Made by a program: the position numbers and the translations under genes. Below are positions 48,852 through 57,800 of a stretch of DNA of 64,000 bases, one piece after another. The notes beneath the pieces are model-generated. The model made no database searches, was not told where the DNA came from, and saw nothing but the letters and a program-made list of their open reading frames with translations. Every line of letters starts with the position of its first letter. Position 1 is the stretch's first letter. This DNA is from JBAXQQ01 sp037131695. Its GTDB lineage: Bacteria; Armatimonadota; Hebobacteria; CAIYQO01. The stretch spans positions 1 to 64,000 of the forward strand of contig CAZWZF010000017.1 in assembly GCA_964638715.1 (NCBI GenBank), in the 5' to 3' direction.

Positions 48852-50510
48852 TTATTCTTCTTCATCATACAGCCGGATTAATCTTGTCAGCAGCACCTTC
48901 GTTTCCGCGGTTGTTTCACCCAGCAATCCGGCGATTTCCTGTGCTACCCGCATCTGTTTTTCAATCACTTGGCGCGCTTTCCCCAGGGTTTCCTGTTTTA
49001 CCAGTTGGTGTTTGTCGCGACGGTTGACATCGTCGGTGACATTGATATAAATCGCGATGGTCATATCTTCATCGGTAACCGGGAATATTGACTCGCGCAG
49101 CACCAGGTCGTTGTGTGCCAATTCCTGGCGAATAAAGGGCGCACGGGTGCGCTGTACCCGTTCAAATGGCGTCGGATCTAATAATACCCGAATTGGCCTG
49201 CCTATAATTTCTGATAGGGTGGTGTTGAATAAATGTTCAAACGCCGGGTTAGCGTCAAGAATGCGCAGCGCGGAGTCGATGACTACAATGCCGTTGGGGG
49301 TGCTGCGAATGACGACGCCGGCAAAACTTTCTGCCCGCGACCGCATATATGGTATGCACATTTCCGCTTCCGCCATCCCCTGAAATACCGCGATTGCCTT
49401 GTCGCGGCAGGTATCGTATCCGCATGCTCCGCAGTTGTGTTCATCGGCGGGTGTGCGTTTTCCGGTTCGACGCAGGATAGCCGCCATTTCCTCTGAATCT
49501 GGCAATGGTAAAATTAATGGTTCTGGCGGGTAGCATGCCTGAATACAATTTGGTGTCGCGCCGTGTCCAAAGCGGTCAACCGCCAGCAGCGACGCCCGCC
49601 TCGCCAGTGGAGATGGACCGGTCAATGAACCGGGTCCGTTAATGCACCCGCCAACACATGCCAGCGGTTCGATCAGCTTGATTCCATCCAGATTCGGCAA
49701 TTCAGCGAGGAGTTCCATCACCTCGCGCAGTCCACTGATGGAGATTATCTCTGTAGCCAGCAAGTCTGTCGGCAAGTCGGCGCTGCGAATCATGCCGTTT
49801 GGCAGCGGAAAAATGCGGGCGATTCCCACCGGCGGGTGGTCATATTCAGCTTCGCCATTGCCGTAGATATCAATGCCATCTTCTGAAAGCCAGTTCGCGA
49901 GTTCGTCAAATGTCAAAGCTGCCGCAATATTTGCTTCCGTTGCCTCGCCTTTTTTTGCCACACATGGGCCGATGAATACCACCGGGGTATCTTCGCCATA
50001 TTCTTCGCGCAGCAATTGTGCGTGGGCAACCATCGGCGACACTATCGGAGCCAGGTTTTCAACTAATTCTGGATGGAACCTGGTGATTAAGTTCACCACT
50101 GCCGGACAGGCGGTGCCGATGATGGGAATGGGAGATTTCTTTGCAAAATCTGCGGTAGCGCGAGCGATAGCTTCGGCGGTGCGGGCGGTATCTTCAACCC
50201 GGCTGAAACCGATTTTTTTCAAAGTGGCAATTATTGCCGGTAATTTTTTATCATAAATACCGGCGGCAGATGGCGCCAGACTGGCGATAACCTGCCTGCC
50301 CGATGCCAACAACCCGCGGACTATTTCTACATCGCTGCGTACTTGTTTTGCTTTTTGCGGGCAAACAGGCACGCAACCGCCGCATCCGATACAGCGCAGA
50401 TGTTCAACCTCGGCGTGTCCGCTCAATACCCGAATCGACTTCACCGGGCAGTAACGCACGCATTTATAACAGTCTTTGCAATCAACTTTATTTATTGTTA
50501 TCAGGTTCAT
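48852..50510 (-). CDS. PAS-containing sensory [FeFe]-hydrogenase (HydS, group C)
   Basis: A 552-residue soluble iron-sulfur protein. Start at ATG 50510 with AAGGTGG upstream; it overlaps the ferredoxin gene by 23 bases. Order: two [4Fe-4S] motifs (CKDCYKCVRYCP, CIGCGGCVPVCP), H-cluster domain with L1 GTACPAVV, L2 IGPCVAKKGEA and L3 LACVGGCINGPG, then the CGACGYDTC..(16)..C cluster motif, a PAS domain (~400-500; PNGIVVIDSALRILDANPAFE) and a coiled-coil tail. Catalytic hydrogenases have TSCCP in L1; the second-sphere Cys is Ala here, as in known sensory enzymes. It probably reports H2 or redox state to the PP2C phosphatase. Confidence 0.92.
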   Translation of the reverse strand: MNLITINKVDCKDCYKCVRYCPVKSIRVLSGHAEVEHLRCIGCGGCVPVCPQKAKQVRSDVEIVRGLLASGRQVIASLAPSAAGIYDKKLPAIIATLKKIGFSRVEDTARTAEAIARATADFAKKSPIPIIGTACPAVVNLITRFHPELVENLAPIVSPMVAHAQLLREEYGEDTPVVFIGPCVAKKGEATEANIAAALTFDELANWLSEDGIDIYGNGEAEYDHPPVGIARIFPLPNGMIRSADLPTDLLATEIISISGLREVMELLAELPNLDGIKLIEPLACVGGCINGPGSLTGPSPLARRASLLAVDRFGHGATPNCIQACYPPEPLILPLPDSEEMAAILRRTGKRTPADEHNCGACGYDTCRDKAIAVFQGMAEAEMCIPYMRSRAESFAGVVIRSTPNGIVVIDSALRILDANPAFEHLFNTTLSEIIGRPIRVLLDPTPFERVQRTRAPFIRQELAHNDLVLRESIFPVTDEDMTIAIYINVTDDVNRRDKHQLVKQETLGKARQVIEKQMRVAQEIAGLLGETTAETKVLLTRLIRLYDEEE

Positions 50511-50751
50511 TCTTAACCACCTTGATTTCATCAAACAGCTTTCGCGCAGCATCTAAATTGGGAACAGAATATATTGTGCCATCTACTTCGACAGATACGC
50601 CATCGCGGCAATTTTCTTTGCAAAATGCTCCGCAAACAGTAATTTTATCAGTTAATCCATCCTGGCGAACCAACGCGGTAAAGGCATCGAGGATATTATA
50701 CGCGCCTTTCAAAAAACAACTGGAACCGATGCACACTTCTATTTTACTCAT
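50488..50751 (-). CDS. Thioredoxin-like [2Fe-2S] ferredoxin
   Basis: An 87-residue protein with CIGSSCFLKG near the N-terminus and CGAFCKENC further on: the four-Cys pattern of NuoE/thioredoxin-like ferredoxins. It overlaps rex by eight bases and hydS by 23, so the three are translated as a block. Such small ferredoxins accompany HydS and bifurcating hydrogenases and probably exchange electrons with HydS. Confidence 0.9.
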   Translation of the reverse strand: MSKIEVCIGSSCFLKGAYNILDAFTALVRQDGLTDKITVCGAFCKENCRDGVSVEVDGTIYSVPNLDAARKLFDEIKVVKNEPDNNK

Positions 50752-51424
50752 TTTTTGTGCCTCTTTTCTGTCGGGTTTCTGTTTTTTGTTTATTAACGTG
50801 CAATTTTCGCGACAACACCGCTAATCCAGACGACAGGTCTTCATTTTGAACTATCACTCCTTCCGGCACTTTCAGAGTGGCGGGGGTAAAGTTCCATATC
50901 GCAGTTATGCCGCCGCGAATCATGCGGTCAACCGACTTTTGCGCTTCTTCTTCAGGCAGGGTGAGGATGGCTATTTTAACGTGCATTCTCCGCGCTAATT
51001 CTGATAGTTTTTCAATCGGCAATATTGGTTTGCCATGAATTGTCGTCCCGATTTTTCGCAAGTCATTATCAAAGGCGGCTATTATCTGCACCCCGGCGCG
51101 TCCCAACCCGGAATATCCCATTAACGCGGCACCCAGGTTGCCGGCACCAACCAGAAAAGCCTCGCGCTCGTTATTCCATCCCAGGAAGTTTTCAATAGCG
51201 GTTATCAGTTGTTCGATAGGAAAACCGATACGGGGACGGCCAACCACACCAGTGCTGGCAAGGTCTTTGCGCACCTGTACGGGGTCAAGCTTCAGCATAT
51301 CCGCAATTACCGCGCCGCTGATATCAACAGCACCATCCTGATGCAACTGGCGCAGGATATGCAGGTATCCCGGAAGCCGCTTAATAGTAGGAATCTTCGC
51401 CGTTTTCTCAATTCGGTTGACCAT
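50744..51424 (-). CDS. rex: Redox-sensing transcriptional repressor Rex
   Basis: A 226-residue NADH/NAD+-sensing repressor. Winged helix at residues ~15-75 (RLPGYLHILRQLHQDGA, VQVRKDLASTGVVGRP) and Rossmann domain with VGAGNLGAALMGY, followed by IIAAFDNDLRKIG. The ATG 51424 is chosen, with GGGGGA five bases upstream; the alternative TTG at 51436 lies in the SD region. Rex controls fermentative and hydrogenase genes in many bacteria; here it leads the hydS operon, so autoregulation is likely. I see only a weak ATTGAT/ATCGAT dyad upstream, not a clear TTGTGAA..TTCACAA operator. Confidence 0.95.
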   Translation of the reverse strand: MVNRIEKTAKIPTIKRLPGYLHILRQLHQDGAVDISGAVIADMLKLDPVQVRKDLASTGVVGRPRIGFPIEQLITAIENFLGWNNEREAFLVGAGNLGAALMGYSGLGRAGVQIIAAFDNDLRKIGTTIHGKPILPIEKLSELARRMHVKIAILTLPEEEAQKSVDRMIRGGITAIWNFTPATLKVPEGVIVQNEDLSSGLAVLSRKLHVNKQKTETRQKRGTKNE

Positions 51425-51772
51425 ATTGTCCCCCAAAAAAGTCTATGACTTTTATATCGATATTTTTTTATCAATATATAACATGTGGTGGCAAATAGTC
51501 AAGAGGGGGAGGGGGTGAAGAGAGAAGGATGATGAGAGAAGAGTGAAAGTCAATTGAGAATTGAGAATTGAGAATTTTCTCTGAAACTTGTAAATAATAT
51601 CGACTTCATCCGATTTCAACTGAATGTAATCGGTTTTACCCGAAAACTGAAAACTGAAAACTAAAAACTGAAAACTGTCAAAAAATATTTAATCGGTTTA
51701 ACAGGATAAATAAAAGTTTTGTTTAATAATTGATACAACAATCTTATTACACCAATTTTAAAGGACATTTAT
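51425..51772. other. Repeat-filled spacer between divergent rex and hydrolase genes
   Basis: Contains AT-rich DNA with a TATCGATATTTTTTTATCAA segment (possible rex promoter/operator), GAGAGAAG-type tracts, a TGAGAATTGAGAATT array (51549-51578), the second 54-bp repeat (51602-51655) and an AAAACTG array to 51682. No gene seen. Confidence 0.7.
51602..51655. repeat. 54-bp dispersed repeat, copy 2
   Basis: Gap-free match to 9072-9125 with about eight differences; both copies run directly into the AAAACTGAAAACT array. Confidence 0.75.
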
Positions 51773-53821
51773 ATGAAAAAGTTTGAAGCTATTCGTTTTG
51801 TAAACGGTTTATCCTTTGACCTTATGTTTGACGGTGAACGTTTTCTGGGTATCGGCGAGGTGCGGTATCAGCATAAACAGTTGCGGTCAGCGCAGTTGCC
51901 GTGGATCGTTTACACCGAGTCCGAACACGGTTTTCGGTTTGAACCGAATCGGCTGATTGATGTTGAACACGATGGCGATGCAGTTACCCTGGTATTCGCT
52001 GGCGACGGCACCTGGCTGCCGCGATTGCAGGAAGCCGATGCGATGGGCGATTGCCGGGTTGCAACACGCCGGGTAGCGAATCCATCAGTTACTTTCAAAT
52101 GGTCATTCCGTCCCATTACTGAAAATATTTACGGCAATGAATGGCCGGGATTGGCGATGCAGGTTGCTGTTGAGGCACCCGGACAACCGATACATTGGCT
52201 GATTGAAGATACTACCTGGGAATTAGGCGGCAACGCAAAAGGTTGCACACTTATTCAGCAGGATGTCTCTGCCATTGATCTTGAACAGTCGGTTAAGGAA
52301 GGAAGCGCTTTTTCCACCATTGAAAAGTTCTTTACCGATGGCTGGGGAGGCGCATACCCGATGGATATGCTGCCGCGCTGTGCCGGTTCAGCACAATGCG
52401 ACTTTCAGGTAAAAGACGACCTGGCAATGTGCATTTATTCTGAAAGGCCAGGTCTTACCCGGGCGCGTATCGACAAGTTTGCCAATGAAGATGTCATACA
52501 TTACACTGACCGTCCTTTCTTTAAATTAGGCGAGTCTGTCAGCGCGCCGGAGCGTAAATTGGTGGTTTTCCAGTCCGGGCAAACGCTGAAAAAGCATGAA
52601 TGGCGCAACCTGTGGTTGGATGTATTCACCTACACTCGTCAGCAGATTCTTGCTGAATACGACTTTCAATTGGAAACACCGCGGCCATCACTTCATGCAC
52701 ATCTGTGGGATGACGATTTGAAAGCGCGCGGCGCAACTTGGACTAATGATTTGAAGGCTGCTTTGCCGGCTTATAGCAAATTAGGTTATCGCGATGTTTT
52801 CACACACGGAGTGTGGGATTCCATCACCAGCGACCCGAAACTTACCAGTGCCGATGGCAATATCTGTTGTCCGTATCGATTCCGTTACGCAGAGATGTTT
52901 GGCGGCGATGCCAGCATGAAGGCATTGGGTGATATCGCGAAAAGTGTTGGGATGGGTATTTTCCAATGGTACAGTTTTCACCTGTCAAAACTTGCACCGA
53001 TATGGAAAGAACACCCCGAATGGGTACTTCACGAGGCAAATGGCGATCAATATGACGCCAATTATGGCAGTTTATGGGCGGGCAGGTTGAACTCTCCTTA
53101 TGGGCAGTGGTTTGAGGCAGATATCAAACATTCCTGCACCGCTGCGGGAACCGCTGGTATTTTCTGGGATTCTTATCAAAACCTTGGGCTTACCGCTGTT
53201 GACTGGGGTTCAGCGGATAAATGCCCGCAGGCTGATATCATCTGGGATATGCAGTCGCGCCAGCAGAAGATGGGCCTGCGCCATCGCTGCGAAATAACCA
53301 CCATTTTTGGCGTCAGCCAGGTTGCAATGTTCGGATTTGCTGCCGATAAGTTCCGTCGCCGTTTGTGGGATGACGCAGTTGCAGGCGACTGGGCATTTTC
53401 ATTGATAGACACCTCACCGGGATTTTTCTCGAATACTTATGCGTTCGGCACCAGCAGGTTAAATGCTGATCAATATTTCTGGCTTACTGCTCATCGCTGT
53501 ATCCCCGGCATTGGCGCACGTCCATGGGAATCATCAAAGCATGACGGCAACAGTCCGCAGATGCTGCCAGGCGGCGACCAGATAGAAGAATTTGCCAGAG
53601 TCAATCATATATTCAACAAATGCGAACCGCTGATGCATCGCCTGCGCCTGACCGAAGGCGGCAATTACGTAATATGGGAAAACGAATCCGGTCAGCCAGC
53701 AGTAATCTGGGCATTCAAAGATGTCGAAGTGAATATTACCAAGCCATTCACCGCGAAAGCCGGTGAGGTGTATGTAATTGGTGAAGATGGCGTAGCAGAG
53801 GAATTAATAATTAATAATTAA
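51773..53821 (+). CDS. Alpha-galactosidase-like glycoside hydrolase (GH36/GH31 clan plan)
   Basis: A 682-residue cytoplasmic protein. An N-terminal beta-supersandwich (~1-290) precedes a TIM barrel: GYRDVFTHGVWDS, MGIFQWYSFHLSKLAPIWKEHPEW, GIFWDSYQNLGL (a strand-end Asp that could be a nucleophile), DIIWDMQSRQQKMG and DWAFSLIDTSPGF. A short C-terminal beta domain follows. The plan is that of alpha-galactosidase relatives, but standard signature motifs are not present, so the CAZy family is uncertain. AAAGGAC precedes the ATG. Monocistronic, followed by hairpin repeats. Confidence 0.7.
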   Translation: MKKFEAIRFVNGLSFDLMFDGERFLGIGEVRYQHKQLRSAQLPWIVYTESEHGFRFEPNRLIDVEHDGDAVTLVFAGDGTWLPRLQEADAMGDCRVATRRVANPSVTFKWSFRPITENIYGNEWPGLAMQVAVEAPGQPIHWLIEDTTWELGGNAKGCTLIQQDVSAIDLEQSVKEGSAFSTIEKFFTDGWGGAYPMDMLPRCAGSAQCDFQVKDDLAMCIYSERPGLTRARIDKFANEDVIHYTDRPFFKLGESVSAPERKLVVFQSGQTLKKHEWRNLWLDVFTYTRQQILAEYDFQLETPRPSLHAHLWDDDLKARGATWTNDLKAALPAYSKLGYRDVFTHGVWDSITSDPKLTSADGNICCPYRFRYAEMFGGDASMKALGDIAKSVGMGIFQWYSFHLSKLAPIWKEHPEWVLHEANGDQYDANYGSLWAGRLNSPYGQWFEADIKHSCTAAGTAGIFWDSYQNLGLTAVDWGSADKCPQADIIWDMQSRQQKMGLRHRCEITTIFGVSQVAMFGFAADKFRRRLWDDAVAGDWAFSLIDTSPGFFSNTYAFGTSRLNADQYFWLTAHRCIPGIGARPWESSKHDGNSPQMLPGGDQIEEFARVNHIFNKCEPLMHRLRLTEGGNYVIWENESGQPAVIWAFKDVEVNITKPFTAKAGEVYVIGEDGVAEELIINN

Positions 53822-53865
53822 TAATTAAAAATTACGAAGGCTATTGCATAATTTAGTATAAATCA

Positions 53866-53907
53866 GGGACTGACACCGAGTGGCGAAGCCGCGAAGGTGT
53901 CTGTCCC
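53866..53907. repeat. 42-bp palindromic repeat, copy 2
   Basis: GGGACTGACACC / GGTGTCTGTCCC stem with inner TGGC-GAA-GCCG. Compared with 40870-40911 the second pair is G-C instead of T-A. Confidence 0.9.
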
Positions 53908-53937
53908 AACTGGGTGTAGGTGTTGTGGTAGGCGAAA

Positions 53938-54078
53938 ACCACCCCGACCTTCGGCCACCCCTCCTTGGCAAGGAGGGGAGTTTGAAATGAAGGTTTTGAT
54001 TATTAAAGCAGTCATTATATTATCAAGTAACTACCATAACTCCCCTCCTTGCCAAGGAGGGGGCAGGGGGTGGTCTGG
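53938..54078. repeat. Inverted pair of CCCCTCCTTG-CAAGGAGGGG palindromes (MITE-like)
   Basis: Left unit: ACCACCCCGACCTTCGGCCA then CCCCTCCTTGGCAAGGAGGGG, running AGTTT. Right unit: AACTCCCCTCCTTGCCAAGG then AGGGGGCAGGGGGTGGT. They are arranged head to head around ~55 bases of AT-rich DNA. Together with 53866-53907 they fill the gap between the hydrolase and thpR. Confidence 0.85.
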
Positions 54079-54114
54079 ACTTCTTTGTGGTAAAATCAAG
54101 CGGAGATTTCTACT

Positions 54115-54681
54115 ATGCGCCTTTTCATAGCAATAGACTTATCTGCGGATATACAGGCGGAAAATAGCCGTCTGGTGAAGGAACTCGGGTTGCGTGAATA
54201 CTCGGGGGTGCGGATTGTTCCTTCTCAAAATATCCACCTCACATTAAAGTTCATTGGTGATTTTGATGACCGTAAGATACCAGGATTATGTGCTGCGATA
54301 AGAGAATCAATTGCAGAAGTATCGCCATTCAGAATTACTCTCAATAGTTGCGGCGTTTTCCCGCCGCGCGATAATGTTAACGTCGTTTGGACTGGCGTCA
54401 GCGATAAGGCTGGCAAGTTAAACAATCTCGTTAATCAGATAGATGAAACATGTTTGCTATTTAATATCCAGAAAGAAAAACGGAGTTTTACACCGCATTT
54501 GACCATTGCCCGGGTGAAACGGGAGTGCCGGGATTCAGAAGTTATTCGAAGAAAAATCCAGTTGGCAATCCCAAAAGAAATCACCCAAACGGTAAATGAA
54601 ATAATCTTGTTTGCGTCAGATTTGCGGTCAACCGGCAGTGTTTACACAGTGGTTGAGAAATTTGAATTATCTGCCAAATAA
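54115..54681 (+). CDS. thpR: RNA 2',3'-cyclic phosphodiesterase
   Basis: A 188-residue 2H phosphoesterase (LigT/ThpR). The two HxTx motifs are NIHLTLKFIG (~residues 40-49) and PHLTIARVKR (~123-132), the pair that forms the active site opening 2',3'-cyclic phosphates. MRLFIAIDLS is the family N-terminus. GGAG lies upstream of the ATG. Stand-alone gene. Confidence 0.94.
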   Translation: MRLFIAIDLSADIQAENSRLVKELGLREYSGVRIVPSQNIHLTLKFIGDFDDRKIPGLCAAIRESIAEVSPFRITLNSCGVFPPRDNVNVVWTGVSDKAGKLNNLVNQIDETCLLFNIQKEKRSFTPHLTIARVKRECRDSEVIRRKIQLAIPKEITQTVNEIILFASDLRSTGSVYTVVEKFELSAK

Positions 54682-54747
54682 TAATTTTTTCAATCGGACT
54701 GATCCGACCAAGCTGTCTGATTAATTGTTAAATATCTCTTTATTTCC

Positions 54748-54777
54748 TTGTTACCAACACACAACATTTGATATAAT
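54748..54777 (+). promoter_or_regulatory. Promoter of the 1294-residue secreted protein
   Basis: TTGTTA, 18 bases, TATAAT, about 45 bases before the start codon. Confidence 0.65.
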
Positions 54778-54822
54778 GAAACAGTTAAAATGCTTAACCG
54801 GTTTAAAATAAAAGGAATCATT

Positions 54823-57800
54823 ATGAAAAAGAATCTCCTCTTCTTATTTCTCATCACTTTTTTGTTTGTCCTGCTCATTCCTGCCTTTGCCGGCGAGAAT
54901 ATGATTGGACGACAGAGCCAGAATGAAGGGATAAAAGTATTGCCCGCCAAAGGCAAAATTACCATTGACGGCAACCTGAAGGATTGGGATTTGTCAGGAC
55001 GTATCTGGTCATTTGCCGACAGCAATGTTCGCAACCGTTTTTCTGTTGAGGTGGCGGCGATGTGGGATAAAGACAATCTTTATCTGGCGGCCAAATGGAA
55101 AGACCCGACGCCCATGTTCAGTATGATCAACCCGGCGTTTAACCCGCAGGAAGGCTGGAAGTCGGACTCGTGGCAGATGCGGGTTTTAACCGACCAGATC
55201 AGCCATGTTACTACCTGGTATTATGGCGAGAAAAATATGCCTGCGATGCATGTTACCCATGCAGCAAATGGCACCGGCGACCCGCAATTTTTGCTATTTA
55301 AAGAAAACAGCACCGAACTGGGGCAAGGCGTTGAAATGGCGTACCAGATGGATGCTGATAAAAAGGGATATGTTCAGGAAATTAAAATTCCGTGGGAGAT
55401 AATTTATAAAAAAGTACCGGAAATAAAAGCCGGTTTGATATTCAAACTGGGAAACGAATTCTTATGGGGCGACCCAACCGGTAAGGTTTGGCCGATTCAT
55501 CGCTATGCTGATAATATGCAGACTGGTGTCACATCGCGCGAGTTTTATTGGACCAATACCAGGGCATGGGGAAATGCTGAATTAGTGGCGGCCGGCAATG
55601 TGCCAATACGCCAGTATATCAGCGATGTAGAGAAATTGCTCGGCACTCTCCCCATCCGTGTGACCATTCCGGCAAAGGCAGCGCGATTTACCATCGCCAT
55701 TGATGCGGAAGATGGACACCGGATACGCAACCTTGCCGGTGATTTTGTTCCTGAAGACTATACCGTTTCTGTAAAAAAAGGACAGCGCGTAGTAGAGGTA
55801 ATGTGGGATTGCCTGGATGATAATGGCAAGCCGGTATCACCGGGTAAATATAAAATCGTTGGTCTGTCGCAAGATGGAATTGGCGCGGAATATGACATGT
55901 GTTTTTATAACCCGGGAACCCCGCCGTGGCAAACTGTCAGCGGTGCCGGTGCCTGGGGTGCCGACCATACCGGTCCGTCATCAGTAGTGACATCCGGCGA
56001 TTGGATGATTTTAGGCTGCCCGGCGGTAGAAGGCGGTTCCGGTATATTCGCCATTGCGCCGGATGGCAAGAAGAAATGGGGTGAAAAACGTGGTGCGCCG
56101 GTAATTGCTGCTGATGCAAATTACGTTTATGCCATTACCACATCAGCCTATACTGAAGGGGCTTTTTGCCGGTTTGACAAAGCGACTGGTGCAAACAAAC
56201 CATTCATTATAGATGGTAAAGTGCGGCCATTTGAATTGATGTTGGATGATATTTTTGGCGAAAAGATTAAATCAAAAGTAACCAGTGTGGCAGTGAATGC
56301 CGGAATTATTGTCATGGCATTAAATGATGGAACATTGGCATTTCTTGATGCAGATAGCGCAGCAATGAAGAAAACTCTAAAGATAAAGGATGCCGGTATA
56401 ACCTCGTTGGCAATTAATAATAAAGAAGGCAAGTTGTTCGCGGTGCAATCCGGCAAATTAGTCAGTTTGAATATGGAAACCGGCGAGACGACAGCAATAC
56501 CCGCGCAAGGTTTGGGGAAAGCGGTTGGACTGGCGGTTGACCTTGATGGCAATCTGGTTACTGCTGACGGCGGTTCGGATTGCCAGGTGAAGGCTTATAC
56601 TACGACAGGCATACCGGTTTACACCTGCGGCAAAAAGGGCGGTCGTCCGATTCGCGGCACCTGGGACCCGGAAACAATGCGCCAGATGAGCGCCGTTGCG
56701 GTAGACAGCAAAGGCAATATCTGGGTGGTGGAACAATGCGAGACACCACGCCGGGTGTCGGTGTGGGGTAAAAATGGAAAACTGGTTCGCGATTATATTG
56801 GTAATTCAGGATACGCCGGAACAGATTGTTTCCTGCATGATGAAGACCCTACCCTGGCATACGCCGGACCGGTGGAAATGAAACTTGACCGCGCTAATAA
56901 TTCGTGGAAAGTAACCCAGGTGCTGTGGGTGCCGGATTTCGCAGAAGGTGAAAGATTCTTTGCTTCACCACACAGTGCGGGTGACTGGGGGCAATCGTCC
57001 ATCATTACCAGTTCAGCCAGCGGGAAAAAGATATCTTACTTATATGCATATAAAGGCCCGTCGGTGGTATTCATGAAACGCGGCGGGTCATGGCAGCCGG
57101 TTGCCGCCATTGGTTCAGTAGCAGATTTTCGCGTAGATGAACCATCTGTTCCCGACCCGTTTGTCGGGCAGAATCCAAAGGATGGCGTATATTGGAATGA
57201 CAATAATAGAGATGGCAAAGTGACGTTGAATGAATGTACCATCGTCAAAGGCGGCTTGCAATATGGCGCATCCTGGGCAGGATTCCTGGGTGCTGACATG
57301 AGCATTTACGGTCACGGTCTGGTGCGATATAAACCGATTCGTTTCACCGATGATGGCGCGCCGGTATATGGACCAGATAGTTTGATTAACCTTGGCGGTG
57401 GCTACAACGGCAGCCTGGCTCCCGCGGGAAATACCGACTTGCTGTTCTGTCTGACATATAACAATTATCCTGGGCCTACTCCCGGCATGTTGGGAGTAGA
57501 CGCGAAAACCGGCAATGTGCGCTGGTCTTACCCCAATCCTTATCCGGGAGTACATGGCTCGCATAATGCCACCATGCCAAAACCGGGATTAATGATTGGC
57601 GCGCAGAAGATTTGTGGTGCAGTAAAAGTTAGCGATAAAATCGGCTATGTCGCATTAGTTCGCGGCAACTTGGGGCAGGATTTCCTGTTCACTGATGACG
57701 GACTGTATGTTGGCGCGTTGTTCCAGGATGGCAGACTTCCATCGGATGGCTTGCCGGATAAAGAAATTTCCCTGCGCGGTATGCCAATGGAAGGATTTTC

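Noticed and set aside
51425..51500. Rex operator upstream of rex
   Set aside because: Only a weak ATTGAT/ATCGAT dyad is present; it does not fit the TTGTGAA-type consensus well enough to annotate.
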